This document shows, piece by piece, positions 15,930-23,444 of a DNA stretch of 32,909 nt. A model generated the notes under the pieces. That model was not told where the DNA came from, did no database searches, and worked only from the letters and a program-made list of their open reading frames with translations. Source of the DNA: Rhodovulum strictum. GTDB taxonomy: Bacteria > Pseudomonadota > Alphaproteobacteria > Rhodobacterales > Rhodobacteraceae. The stretch lies in contig NZ_WJPO01000035.1 of assembly GCF_009649175.1 (NCBI RefSeq), forward strand, positions 1 through 32,909. The letters run 5' to 3'. The translations under genes and the position numbers were made by a program. How positions within the stretch are numbered: position 1 is the stretch's first letter; each line of letters starts with the position of its first letter.

Positions 15930-16928
15930 TCAGCCGAAACCCGGCGCAAGCCGGATTTCCCCGGTCACGATCCCGCGCCAGTTCCGGATCGGCCCGCCCA
16001 GCCGCCGAAGTGTCGCCGGGTGGTCGGGGTCAAGCACGCCCAGCCGGATCAGGAGTCCCGCGATGGCGGCCTCGGCGGCGCGAGTGGCGCCATCCTCGAT
16101 CTTGACGGCGACGCCAAGGCGCCGGTCCGGCAGGATCGCGACAAACACCCCCTCGGCCCCGGTCTTGACCGCAACACGGCCATCCATGGCACGCATCAGC
16201 TCGGTGCAGGCCCGCCCCTCGCCCGCCACCAGATCGGGATGGGCCAGCATCGCCCCTGTCAGCCGCGCGGCGGCGCGGGTGCGGGGTTCGGCGGCATCGG
16301 GCCGGGCATTCGCAAAGACCGCCATGGCGCGGGCAAGGCCGTGCATGGTCGTCGCGAAATTGGGAGCCGAACAGCCGTCGATGCCCAAACACGGACTCGG
16401 CTGCCCTGTCACCGCCTCGAACGCGGCGCGGATGGCGCGCTGCACGGGATGGCCCGGATCGTTGTAATCGGACCCCGCGCCCAGATGGCGCGCCAGCGTC
16501 AGGAAACCCGCATGCTTGCCCGAGCAATTGTTGTGCAACTGGCTTGGCGCCTCGCCCGCGAGCAGCATCCGCCTGCGCTCGGCACGATCACGGCTGGGCT
16601 GCGCGCCGCAAAGCAGATCGGCCTCGGACAGTCCCAGCCGGTCAAGCCACGCGGCGACAAGCGTCACATGAACCGGCGCCCCTTCGTGCGAGGCACAGGC
16701 CAGCGCCAGTTCGGCATCGTCCAGACCCGCCGCATCGGCCGCGCCACTTTCGACCAGCGGCAGCGCCTGGATCATCTTGACCGAAGACCGCGGATAGATC
16801 ACCGCGCCCGGATCGCCCCAGGCATCCAGAACCGCGCCCGTGCCGTCGCAGATCACCGCATGCCCGCGATGGCGCGATTCGACCATGCCGCTGCGCCAAA
16901 GCTCGACCAGTGCGACCGCCTCGGCCAT
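15930..16928 (-). CDS. L-asparaginase II family protein (332 aa)
   Basis: The protein matches the asparaginase II family (PF06089; the Rhizobium etli type), unrelated to E. coli AnsA/AnsB, that hydrolyses L-asparagine to aspartate and ammonia. Diagnostic segments are SSVKMIQALPLVESGAA (about 45-61), ASHEGAPVH (about 81-89), HNNCSGKHAGFLTL (about 131-144) and CLGIDGCSAPNFATT (about 179-193). No signal peptide is present. The start at 16926-16928 has GGGGAGG about 6 bases upstream. It is followed, after 63 bp, by the aminotransferase-kinase pair on the same strand, so the three may form one amino-acid degradation operon. Confidence 0.88.
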   Translation of the reverse strand: MAEAVALVELWRSGMVESRHRGHAVICDGTGAVLDAWGDPGAVIYPRSSVKMIQALPLVESGAADAAGLDDAELALACASHEGAPVHVTLVAAWLDRLGLSEADLLCGAQPSRDRAERRRMLLAGEAPSQLHNNCSGKHAGFLTLARHLGAGSDYNDPGHPVQRAIRAAFEAVTGQPSPCLGIDGCSAPNFATTMHGLARAMAVFANARPDAAEPRTRAAARLTGAMLAHPDLVAGEGRACTELMRAMDGRVAVKTGAEGVFVAILPDRRLGVAVKIEDGATRAAEAAIAGLLIRLGVLDPDHPATLRRLGGPIRNWRGIVTGEIRLAPGFG

Positions 16929-17106
16929 GATCCGCCTCCCCTTCAAGCCCACGCGATTTTGTGCGATGAGGGATTTCACATCCCTGCGCGGCTACGGTAG
17001 GTTGCGCAGATCGAGTTGCAAACCGTCCCGCCACTGGAAATCCGGCCGAGCGAGGGGCCGATCCGGCGGACAGCGAGGCAAGCATGGCTGGAGGCCTGTA
17101 CCGACG

Positions 17107-17640
17107 ATGAACCCCCTGATGCGAACGGCCCTTGCGGGCGGGATGATGGCGCTGTGGGCCGTGGCCGCCCAGGCGCAGCAGGAATCGACCAACAATGTCG
17201 CGGTCAAGACCGACTGGAACGTCTTCGTCGAGACGAACCCGCGCGAATGCTGGGGCGTCTCGCCGCCGAAACAGACGGTCAACACCCGCGACGGACGGGT
17301 GGTCGCGGTGAACCGCGGCGAGATCCTTCTGTTCGTCACGTTCCGACCCGGCGCGGGCGCCGCGGGCGAAGTGTCGTTCACCGGCGGCTATCCCTTTGCC
17401 CAGGGCTCGACCGTCTCGGTCCAGATCGGCAGCGAGACCTTCGAGTTGTTCACCGACAACCAATGGGCCTGGCCCGCATCCAAGGCCGACGATGCCCGGG
17501 TGCTTGCCGCGATGAAACGCGGGGCCGAGGCGGTGCTGACCGGGCGATCCTCGCGCGGGACGCAGACCAAGGACACCTTCTCGCTGATGGGCTTTACCGC
17601 CGCGATGGAGGAGGCCGAGCGCCGCTGCGCCGGCAACTGA
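17107..17640 (+). CDS. Invasion-associated locus B (IalB) family periplasmic protein (177 aa)
   Basis: A Sec signal peptide (MRTALAGGMMALWAVAAQAQ) precedes a small beta-rich domain. The segments TNPRECWGVSPPK, RVVAVNRGEILLFVTFRPG, EVSFTGGYPF and TGRSSRGTQTKDTFSL are those of the IalB-type family common in Rhodobacterales and Rhizobiales. Only two cysteines remain in the mature part (in RECWG and ERRCAGN), which could form a disulfide. Despite the name, the function in free-living bacteria is unknown. The ATG at 17107 overlaps the stop of an eight-codon upstream frame beginning about 17083, preceded by no clear signal, so I treat that as chance. A terminator-like hairpin follows. Confidence 0.75.
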   Translation: MNPLMRTALAGGMMALWAVAAQAQQESTNNVAVKTDWNVFVETNPRECWGVSPPKQTVNTRDGRVVAVNRGEILLFVTFRPGAGAAGEVSFTGGYPFAQGSTVSVQIGSETFELFTDNQWAWPASKADDARVLAAMKRGAEAVLTGRSSRGTQTKDTFSLMGFTAAMEEAERRCAGN

Positions 17641-17666
17641 CCCCGGCCCGGTGCCGGTGACGAACG

Positions 17667-17707
17667 TCCCGCATGCGGCCTGCCGCCTGCGGGATGTTTC
17701 ATTTTGC
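17667..17707 (+). terminator. Terminator after the IalB-family gene
   Basis: TCCCGCA (17667-17673) pairs with TGCGGGA (17688-17694), and an inner stem GCGGC/GCCGC fills the loop. TGTTTCATTTT follows. Confidence 0.65.
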
Positions 17708-17753
17708 GGGCCGATCCCATATAAGGGTCACCCACCCGAAGGAGACGCGCCAG

Positions 17754-18983
17754 ATGACCGCGAGCCCGCCGATCACGCCCGAGGTGCTGCCGATCCCGCG
17801 CAAGCCGACCGAGGCCGCGCACCTGAACCTGGTGGGCCTGACCCGGCCCGCGCTGCGCGCCGCCCTTGTGGCAGCGGGCACGCCCGAGGCGCAGGCCAAG
17901 ATGCGCGAGAACCAGCTTTGGCAATGGATCTATCACAAGGGCGTGCGCAGCTTCGATGCGATGACCAACCTTGCCAAGGAGTACCGCGCGCTGCTGGCCG
18001 GGCATTTCATGATCGAGCTGCCGGAAATGGTTGCGCGCACCGTCTCGGCCGACGGCACGCGGAAATACCTGGTCCGCATCGCGGGCGGGCATGAGGTCGA
18101 GGTGGTCTATATCCCAGAGGACGGGCGCGGCACGCTCTGCATTTCCAGCCAGGTGGGCTGCACGCTGACCTGCACCTTCTGCCATACCGGCACCCAGCGG
18201 CTGGTGCGCAACCTGACCGCGGCCGAGATCGTCGGCCAGATCATGCTGGCCCGCGACGATCTGGGCGAATGGCCCGAGCCGGGCCGCGCGCCCAAGGACG
18301 AGACGCGGCTGATCTCGAACCTCGTGCTGATGGGGATGGGCGAGCCGCTTTATAATTTCGATGCGGTCCGCGACGCGATGAAGATCGCGATGGATAACGA
18401 GGGCATTTCGCTGAGCCGCCGCCGGATCACGCTGTCGACCAGCGGCATCGTGCCCGAGATCCCCCGCGCAGGCGCCGAGATCGGCTGCATGCTGGCGGTC
18501 AGCCTGCACGCCACCACCGACGAGCTGCGCAACCAACTGGTTCCGATCAACCGGAAATATCCGCTGGCGCAACTTCTGGACGCGCTGCGCGCCTATCCGA
18601 AACTGTCGAATTCCGAACGGATCACGTTCGAGTATGTGATGCTGAAGGACGTGAACGACAGCGACGCGGATGCGCGCCGGCTGGTCAGGCTGATCGCCGG
18701 GATCCCCGCCAAGATCAACCTGATCCCGTTCAACGAATGGCCCGGCGCACCCTATCAGCGGTCGGACTGGGAGCGGATCGAGGCCTTTGCCGATATCGTG
18801 CACAAGGCAGGCTATGCCAGCCCCATCCGCACGCCGCGCGGCGAGGATATCATGGCAGCCTGCGGGCAGTTGAAATCCGCCACCGAACGCGCCCGCAAGA
18901 GCCGGTTCGAAATCGCCGCCGAGGCCGGGCTGCCCCAGCCCGAACGGGTGGTGCGCCGCCCGGACGCGCCCGACCTGCACTGA
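17754..18983 (+). CDS. rlmN: Dual-specificity rRNA/tRNA adenine-C2 methyltransferase RlmN (409 aa)
   Basis: RlmN is a radical-SAM enzyme that makes 2-methyladenosine at A2503 of 23S rRNA and at A37 of certain tRNAs. The radical-SAM cluster motif CTLTCTFC gives Cys136, Cys140 and Cys143. The SAM-binding [14 protein letters not shown] and the C-terminal [16 protein letters not shown], with the second catalytic cysteine, are intact. The other methyl-carrying cysteine lies in the C-terminal region as expected. The ATG at 17754 has AAGGAG 10 bases upstream; an upstream in-frame extension is not conserved-looking. The length is slightly above the E. coli enzyme because of an N-terminal extension and an insertion near [12 protein letters not shown], as in other Rhodobacterales. 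Confidence 0.96.
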   Translation: MTASPPITPEVLPIPRKPTEAAHLNLVGLTRPALRAALVAAGTPEAQAKMRENQLWQWIYHKGVRSFDAMTNLAKEYRALLAGHFMIELPEMVARTVSADGTRKYLVRIAGGHEVEVVYIPEDGRGTLCISSQVGCTLTCTFCHTGTQRLVRNLTAAEIVGQIMLARDDLGEWPEPGRAPKDETRLISNLVLMGMGEPLYNFDAVRDAMKIAMDNEGISLSRRRITLSTSGIVPEIPRAGAEIGCMLAVSLHATTDELRNQLVPINRKYPLAQLLDALRAYPKLSNSERITFEYVMLKDVNDSDADARRLVRLIAGIPAKINLIPFNEWPGAPYQRSDWERIEAFADIVHKAGYASPIRTPRGEDIMAACGQLKSATERARKSRFEIAAEAGLPQPERVVRRPDAPDLH

Positions 18984-19062
18984 TCCTGTCCGCCCATCCC
19001 GGCGCGCTCCCGCCCCCGGGCCGCACGGGGCTTGCGCCCCGTTTGCCCGGCGTTGGGCGTGG

Positions 19063-19107
19063 CGCGGCCTGACGGCCGCGCGGGGGTATTTGGGCCAAGA
19101 AGAAGGG
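19063..19107. repeat. Rhodobacterales-type intergenic hairpin plus GTATTTGGGCC motif
   Basis: CGCGGCC (19063-19069) and GGCCGCG (19074-19080) form a hairpin, followed by GGGGGTATTTGGGCCAAGAA. From memory, this hairpin-plus-motif is seen repeatedly between genes in Rhodobacteraceae genomes. It sits between the convergent rlmN and LOG genes and probably terminates one or both. Confidence 0.5.
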
Positions 19108-19112
19108 TGGGG

Positions 19113-19928
19113 TCAGCCCTTCGGAGTCCAGCGCTCGATCACGGCCAGGGCCTCTTCGGCGGTCTCGACGAAGGTGAAGAGGTCGAGATCGGCGGACGAG
19201 ATCGTGCCTGCCTCGGCCAGGGCCTGCCAGTTGATGACCTTTTCCCAGAACGCCCGGCCGAACAGCAGGAAGGGGACAGGGTCCATCCGTTCGGTCTGGA
19301 TCAGGGTCAGCGCCTCGAACATCTCGTCGAGCGTGCCGAAGCCGCCGGGGAAGATCGCGATGGCGGCCGCGCGCAGCAGGAAATGCATCTTGCGGATGCC
19401 GAAATAGTGAAAGTTGAAGCACAGATCGGGGGTGATGTAGGGATTGGGCGCCTGTTCGTGCGGCAGCACGATATTGAGCCCGATCGACACGCCGCCCGCT
19501 TCGGCCGCGCCGCGATTGCCGGCTTCCATGATGCCGGGGCCACCGCCGGTGACGATGACGTGGTGCTTGCCGTTGCGCTGGCTCTTTTCGGTGATCAGCC
19601 GGGCGAATTTCCGCGCCTCGTCGTAGTAGCGCGTGAACTCGGCCAGCGTTTCGGTCGCGGCCTCGTCCCGGCGGGCGGGCTCGGGGATGCGGGCCGAGCC
19701 GAACAGAACGATGGTGCTGTCGATGCCGAATTCCTTCATCACCAGTTCGGGTTTCAACAGTTCCAGTTGCAGCCGGACCGGGCGCAGTTCGTCGCGCCAC
19801 AGGAATTCGGGATCGGCGAAGGCAAGCCGGTAGGCCGGGGCGCGGGTCTGCGCGGTGTCGGGTACCTCGCGGACGGTTTCGACATCCTCCTGGGCGTCGC
19901 GGAACGGGCGTCGGCTGTCGTCATGCAT
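19113..19928 (-). CDS. LOG family / TIGR00730 Rossmann-fold protein (271 aa)
   Basis: The protein belongs to the LOG (lysine decarboxylase-like) family, whose members include cytokinin riboside 5'-monophosphate phosphoribohydrolases and nucleotide 5'-monophosphate nucleosidases such as PpnN. The two diagnostic motifs are VTGGGPGIMEAGNRGAAEAG (about residues 128-147) and FPGGFGTLDEMFEALTLIQT (about 195-214), corresponding to GGGxGxMG and PGGxGTxxE. An N-terminal ~70-residue extension precedes the core. It is more likely a nucleotide-salvage or stress nucleosidase than a lysine decarboxylase. The start at 19926-19928 is one of two overlapping ATGs. It is divergent from dapD. Confidence 0.85.
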   Translation of the reverse strand: MHDDSRRPFRDAQEDVETVREVPDTAQTRAPAYRLAFADPEFLWRDELRPVRLQLELLKPELVMKEFGIDSTIVLFGSARIPEPARRDEAATETLAEFTRYYDEARKFARLITEKSQRNGKHHVIVTGGGPGIMEAGNRGAAEAGGVSIGLNIVLPHEQAPNPYITPDLCFNFHYFGIRKMHFLLRAAAIAIFPGGFGTLDEMFEALTLIQTERMDPVPFLLFGRAFWEKVINWQALAEAGTISSADLDLFTFVETAEEALAVIERWTPKG

Positions 19929-20019
19929 GGGCTTCTCATCGGGCTTGGATTGCGCCTTCGGTGTCTAGCCTCTATAGCTTGACGCCCAGTGAAGCGAGAG
20001 ACCAATTCCGGGGGTATCC

Positions 20020-20847
20020 ATGTCCGAATTCCAGCTCGAAGCCGCCATCGAAGCCGCATGGGAGGCGCGCGACACGATCACCCCCGCCACCAAGGGCGAA
20101 GTTCGCGAGGCCGTCGAGGCGACGCTGCATGCGCTGGATCAGGGCACGCTGCGGGTGGCCGAACGCCAGGCGGACGGTCGCTGGCATGTCAATCAATGGG
20201 CCAAGAAGGCGGTTCTGCTGGGCTTCCGGCTTCAGGATATGGCGGTGCAGACCGGCGGGCCGCAGGGCGGCACCTGGTGGGACAAGGTCGACAGCAAGTT
20301 CGCCCATTGGGGCGAGGCGCAGTGGAAGGCCGCGGGCTTTCGCGCGGTGCCCAACTGCGTGGTGCGCCGCTCGGCCCATATCGGCAAGGGCGTGGTCCTG
20401 ATGCCCTGTTTCGTCAACCTCGGCGCATATGTGGGCGAGGGCACGATGGTCGATACCTGGGCCACCGTCGGGTCGTGCGCGCAGATCGGCAAGAACGTTC
20501 ACCTGTCGGGTGGCGTGGGCATCGGCGGCGTGCTGGAGCCGATGCAGGCCGGCCCCACCATCATCGAGGACAATTGCTTCATCGGTGCCCGTTCCGAGGT
20601 GGTCGAGGGCGTGATCGTGCGCGAGGGGTCGGTGCTGGGCATGGGCGTCTATATCGGCCAGTCGACCAGGATCGTCGACCGTGCAACCGGCGAGGTCATG
20701 TATGGCGAGGTGCCGCCCTGGTCGGTGGTCGTTTCGGGCTCGATGCCCTCGACGGGCGGCGTGAACCTTTACTGCGCCGTGATCGTCAAGCGGGTGGACG
20801 AAAAGACCCGCTCGAAGACGGGGATCAACGAGTTGTTGCGTGACTAA
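20020..20847 (+). CDS. dapD: Tetrahydrodipicolinate N-succinyltransferase (275 aa)
   Basis: DapD transfers succinyl from succinyl-CoA to tetrahydrodipicolinate in the succinylase branch of lysine and meso-diaminopimelate synthesis. The N-terminal helical domain ([17 protein letters not shown]) and the left-handed beta-helix built from hexapeptide repeats (for example [20 protein letters not shown] and [10 protein letters not shown]) are complete; the C-terminus [15 protein letters not shown] is typical. Length is that of the E. coli enzyme. The start has a CGGGGG run about 6 bases upstream. A strong terminator follows at 20896. dapE is not adjacent within the window. Confidence 0.96.
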   Translation: MSEFQLEAAIEAAWEARDTITPATKGEVREAVEATLHALDQGTLRVAERQADGRWHVNQWAKKAVLLGFRLQDMAVQTGGPQGGTWWDKVDSKFAHWGEAQWKAAGFRAVPNCVVRRSAHIGKGVVLMPCFVNLGAYVGEGTMVDTWATVGSCAQIGKNVHLSGGVGIGGVLEPMQAGPTIIEDNCFIGARSEVVEGVIVREGSVLGMGVYIGQSTRIVDRATGEVMYGEVPPWSVVVSGSMPSTGGVNLYCAVIVKRVDEKTRSKTGINELLRD

Positions 20848-20895
20848 GGGGCGCGGGGCGCCCGACGCCGCCGGATAACGGTTGCCAAGCAGGCA

Positions 20896-20924
20896 CGGCA
20901 GGAGGCCCGGCCTCCTGCCGTTTG
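20896..20924 (+). terminator. Rho-independent terminator after dapD
   Basis: CGGCAGGAGGCC (20896-20907) pairs with GGCCTCCTGCCG (20909-20920) and is followed by TTTGG. Confidence 0.85.
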
Positions 20925-21212
20925 GCTATTGCCATGGGCATGAATGAAGGCCCGCGCGTGGCAGGCAGACCGGTGCGTGATCTTTGGATCGGATACGGGG
21001 GGCCAGAGCCTCGCAGGGTCAGTGCGGCGCCGGACCCGCGCTGCGGAAACCATCCGAGCCCTTGACCACCGCGCGTTGCGGTCGACAGCTCAGGCAGCCC
21101 GCCGACGGCACCCGCCTGCCCAAACCCGCGTCACGCGGCCTTGACCGATGCTCCCGCCAAGGTACAGACGGCGCACCTCGAAGGTCAAGCTAGGCCAGCA
21201 ATCGTCAAAGGA
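20925..21212. other. Gene-free stretch between the dapD terminator and tRNA-Val
   Basis: Open frames here are short, without ribosome binding sites or recognisable sequence. I see no promoter, repeat or RNA in it beyond the tRNA that follows. Confidence 0.4.
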
Positions 21213-21287
21213 TGGTGGGTGATGAGAGATTCGAACTCCCGACATCTTCGATGTGAACGAAGCGCTCTACCACTGAGCTAATCACCC
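21213..21287 (-). tRNA. tRNA-Val (anticodon CAC)
   Basis: Read on the minus strand, the acceptor arm GGGTGAT (5') pairs with ATCACCC (3'), followed by A and an encoded CCA. The D-arm TAGCTCAGTGGTAGAGC and the anticodon stem CTTCG/CGAAG with loop TTCACAT give anticodon CAC. The T-loop TTCGAAT is canonical. Confidence 0.95.
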
Positions 21288-21549
21288 GTGGCGCGCTAGT
21301 TAGCCCGTCTGTACGGGCTTCGCAAGGGGCTGTTGCCCTGAAAAGCCACCAATTCCATTGCCTGCCCCGGGATGTCGGTGACGCCAGTCCTGCCGGTCGG
21401 ATTCGCCACTAGCGACTGCGGGCAGCGATCCGGCCTGTGCCGATTCCTGGCGTGACCGCTGACCTGCGGCCCCCGACCTTTCAGACCGAAAGCGGGACGG
21501 GCCCAACCAGCTTGGTCGCCCCAAGCACATGAGAGGAAGATTGGAACTT
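21288..21549. other. Gene-free host flank left of the mobile element
   Basis: Between tRNA-Val and the left attachment site I see no gene. In particular, no secE is present on the minus strand, although secE-nusG often lies beyond the tRNA-Trp of related bacteria. Confidence 0.4.
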
Positions 21550-21572
21550 AACGGCCTGGCAGGGGCGGAGGG
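21550..21572. repeat. Left attachment site (attL), 23-bp direct repeat
   Basis: The 23 bases starting AACGGCCTGGCAGGGG are identical to 31428-31450. Of these, 16 match the 3' end of tRNA-Trp including its CCA. The match stops sharply on both sides (T/G before, C/A after). Confidence 0.9.
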
Positions 21573-21684
21573 CGGCACAGTCTTCCACGAAAACAAGGGC
21601 TTGGGTTGTCCAACCTCCAACGGCCGGGGCATTGAAAGCATTGGCGAAAATTCGCCTTTGTCCAACCGTATCCGGACCCCTGAA

Positions 21685-21732
21685 AATGAAAACCCCGGCG
21701 CGCTGGCGGGCGCAACCGGGGCTCTTTTCATT
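21685..21732. terminator. Bidirectional terminator at the left end of the element
   Basis: AATGAAAA CCCCGG (21685-21698) pairs with CCGGGG (21716-21721), then, after a CTC bulge, TTTTCATT (21725-21732). The flanking A- and T-tracts make it usable in both directions, insulating the element from the host. Confidence 0.75.
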
Positions 21733-21797
21733 GATCGGCAGATCAAGTCCCAAGACTACCACCGGCAAGGGCCGAAAGCAAGCGAGCCCCTTATTTC

Positions 21798-21818
21798 GGT
21801 TCCTCAAATTGAGGAACC
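21798..21818. promoter_or_regulatory. Perfect palindrome near the left end, candidate operator
   Basis: GGTTCCTCAA (21798-21807) and TTGAGGAACC (21809-21818) are perfect 10-base arms around one A. It lies before the first gene of the element, so it may be the site of an activator or repressor. It does not share sequence with the operators at 29811-29854. Confidence 0.45.
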
Positions 21819-21888
21819 GCCCACACGGGGCAACGCAGAGGTTACGCCCAACGACCGCCTCGAGGACCGCCATAGGCGCGCCGTTCGC

Positions 21889-22254
21889 TTGCTTGGCCAT
21901 GCCTTGACCAGCAACAACGGAGCGGGCTGGCACGCTGCCGCCTTTGTCTGGGCGGCTCGACTTCATCAAGGCGAGCTTACCTGCCTTGCCGCCGCCGCCC
22001 TCCTGGCCCTTGAGCCCGACCTGCGCGAGGACGTATTCCGCCTGGTGCACTGGGGCGAAGTGTCAGGCGCGGGTGCGCCGATCCCGCCCTTTCTCAACGT
22101 CATGGACGAGGCCCGCTTCTGGGCTTCCATGGCTTCACGGCGAGAGGCCAAAGCCTATGCACTCGCCAGTTTCGAAGCCATGACCAAGATCGACCGTGCC
22201 GCCTTTCTTCGCCACATCACGAAGGAGGCTGTCCATGACGGACCGCGAGCTTGA
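21889..22254 (+). CDS. Unknown element protein, start unresolved (about 121 aa)
   Basis: I do not recognise the family. The C-terminal part looks truly coding: PPFLNVMDEARFWASMASR followed by AKAYALASFEAMTKIDRAAF and LRHITKEAV, preceded by a helical, Ala/Leu-rich segment. The frame stays open upstream to 21529, across the palindrome, the terminator and attL, but there is no ATG or GTG in the sensible region; the TTG at 21889 is the first standard alternative start after the terminator and has a poor ribosome binding site. A lost N-terminus is possible. It overlaps the next gene by 20 bases, and the strong GGAGG of that gene lies inside it, so the two are co-translated. Confidence 0.5.
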   Translation: MLGHALTSNNGAGWHAAAFVWAARLHQGELTCLAAAALLALEPDLREDVFRLVHWGEVSGAGAPIPPFLNVMDEARFWASMASRREAKAYALASFEAMTKIDRAAFLRHITKEAVHDGPRA

Positions 22255-22486
22255 CGAAATCCTGACCTTGCGCTGGCCCGTTCTTGTGCGCCGCGCGATG
22301 ATCGACGGGGACAAATGGACACGCTCATTCGTCCTGTCCATCGCCCGCAATGGCAAACGCCCGAACTGGCGGCCGACCCCCAAGCAAGAAGCCATCATGC
22401 GCCGCCTTCTCATGGATATGGCACAGCATGAGGACCAACCACCTGAAGTGATCGAAGATGAAGGAGAACTTTTCAGGTCCGCCTGA
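22235..22486 (+). CDS. Small unknown element protein (83 aa)
   Basis: The start at 22235 is supported by GAAGGAGG about 7 bases upstream. The sequence is helical and basic in the middle (SFVLSIARNGKRPNWRPTPK, about residues 31-50) with an acidic tail (DQPPEVIEDEGELF). Small proteins with an RP-x-W-R-P-T-x-K-Q motif occur in alphaproteobacterial prophages, but I know no function; DNA binding or a role in replication is possible. It is the last gene before the 450-bp structured region that precedes the terminase genes. Confidence 0.6.
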   Translation: MTDRELDEILTLRWPVLVRRAMIDGDKWTRSFVLSIARNGKRPNWRPTPKQEAIMRRLLMDMAQHEDQPPEVIEDEGELFRSA

Positions 22487-22537
22487 TCGGAGAACCTGTG
22501 TCCGCTGGACGGTTCAGACGGTGGCGGCGGAGACACA

Positions 22538-22543
22538 TATATG
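22538..22543 (+). promoter_or_regulatory. Possible -10 element before the structured region
   Basis: TATATG in the sequence ACACATATATGG is a fair -10 in an otherwise very GC-rich stretch; a poor TTCAGA lies 19 bases upstream. A transcript from here would start just before the predicted RNA fold. Confidence 0.25.
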
Positions 22544-22585
22544 GCCTGCCACGGGGCGCGCGCATAGGCCAACCCGAGCCCGAAA

Positions 22586-22748
22586 GGTCGAACGGGGCGC
22601 GCCGGGGGAAGGAACACCCCCGCAAGTAGCGACCAAGCCGCACGCAGTTCCCTAGAGACGTGCGGCGCCCAAGCGATGGACCGGCTCCGAGGGGCAGTCT
22701 TCACGCGACGGGCTAGGGACCAACCTGCGCAAACAGCGCGGGCTGGTC
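22586..22748 (+). ncRNA. Candidate structured RNA with pseudoknot, upstream of terminase genes
   Basis: Several perfect helices are packed into 163 bases with no coding signal. GGTCG (22586-22590)/CGACC (22630-22634) encloses CGGGGG/CCCCCG (22603-22608/22617-22622). GCCGCACG (22637-22644)/CGTGCGGC (22659-22666) has a loop containing TCCCTAG (22649-22655), which is exactly complementary to CTAGGGA (22713-22719), forming a pseudoknot. A last hairpin is GACCA/TGGTC (22718-22722/22744-22748) with an inner GCGC/GCGC stem. I do not recognise a known RNA family. The strand is inferred from the gene direction. Confidence 0.45.
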
Positions 22749-22816
22749 GCCCTATGCCCTTCGCTCCGAACCTCACCAAGGGGCAACACCAGTTTCTAAG
22801 TAGGAAAGGCCCACAG

Positions 22817-22924
22817 ATGAACACGCGAACCAGACGGACAGCGACCCCCGCAAGGGTCCTTTTCGCGCCGGGCGTATGCGGTGGGCGGGGGCCCGAAGTG
22901 TCAGCCTCTGCAAAAAATCAATAG
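22817..22924 (+). CDS. Possible 35-aa leader peptide before the small terminase
   Basis: An ATG at 22817 has AGGAAAGG 7 bases upstream and opens a 35-codon frame beginning MNTRTRRTATPARVLF. It is basic and has no relatives I recognise. It runs across the cos-like sequence and ends 13 bases before the small terminase start. It may be chance. Confidence 0.25.
   Translation: MNTRTRRTATPARVLFAPGVCGGRGPEVSASAKNQ
22841..22867 (+). other. Lambda-cos-like sequence / hairpin upstream of small terminase
   Basis: GCGACC (22841-22846) followed shortly by CCGC, then GGGT and TTTTCGCG (22860-22867) recalls the lambda cosN core GGCGACCTCGCGGGTTTTCGC in word order and spacing, and lies 71-97 bases before a Nu1-like gene as cos does in lambda. 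The same bases form a hairpin GACCC (22843-22847)/GGGTC (22854-22858) followed by CTTTT, so a terminator of the structured RNA is an equally good reading. Confidence 0.4.
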
Positions 22925-22937
22925 GGGGTAAAGACTT

Positions 22938-23444
22938 ATGCGGATCATGCGGGAACTTCCGGGGCTTGAAGGTGGCCGCGCCGTTGCGCGCATCGGAGGC
23001 GCTGACCTCTGCAACCTGCTGCGCATCACCCCCGCCGCCCTCACTGGCCTGGTGAAACGCGACCTTGCCGTGAAGCTGGGCCATGATGCATATGATCTGG
23101 CCGAGACAGTGGGCCGGTACGTCGAACATCTGCGCGGCACGGCGTCCGGGCGCGGGGGCGAAGAACAGGTGCGGACCCTGACCGGCGAACGCGCCCGGCT
23201 GGCCCGCGCCCAAGCGGACGCCCAAGAGCTGAAGAACGCGACCCTGCGCGGCGAGCTGGTGCCAGCTACCGAAGTCGAACGCGCCTGGGCGGACACCCTG
23301 CGCGGCCTTCGTTCTCAGTTGCTGGCCGTGCCGTCGCGCATCCGCGCCGATCTGGGGAACCTCACCCCGGCGGACGTGGCCCAGATCGACCGCATCATGC
23401 GCGACACTCTGGCAGACCTGGGCGAAGCCGATGCCGACGATTGA
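22938..23444 (+). CDS. Terminase small subunit, Nu1-like (168 aa)
   Basis: The small terminase recognises the packaging site and recruits the large subunit. The N-terminal part (about residues 22-45, GADLCNLLRITPAALTGLVK) is a winged HTH like that of lambda Nu1, and the middle ERARLARAQADAQELKNATL (about 83-102) is the characteristic helical linker, followed by LVPATEVERAWADTLRGLRS as in the Nu1 family. AGGGGG lies about 10 bases before the ATG; a second ATG is three codons in. It overlaps the large terminase by 14 bases, which is standard for a terminase pair. It fixes this element as a lambda-type (cos) packager by family. Confidence 0.8.
   Translation: MRIMRELPGLEGGRAVARIGGADLCNLLRITPAALTGLVKRDLAVKLGHDAYDLAETVGRYVEHLRGTASGRGGEEQVRTLTGERARLARAQADAQELKNATLRGELVPATEVERAWADTLRGLRSQLLAVPSRIRADLGNLTPADVAQIDRIMRDTLADLGEADADD

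Noticed and set aside
17388-18980. Long minus-strand frame opposite rlmN
   Set aside because: Antisense shadow; rlmN on the plus strand is unmistakable.
21529-21888. N-terminal extension of the first element gene across attL
   Set aside because: It would run through the attachment site and a strong terminator; no ribosome binding site supports the ATG at 21529.
22545-22750. RNase P RNA, tmRNA or cobalamin riboswitch
   Set aside because: None of their conserved core words is present; only short chance similarities such as CCCCCGCAA.
22501-22760. Group I intron in the structured gap
   Set aside because: There is a pseudoknot and an AGAGAC word near the expected R element, but the P4-P6 region between the P3 strands is missing, the P7 sequence does not match the conserved form, and no split host gene flanks it.
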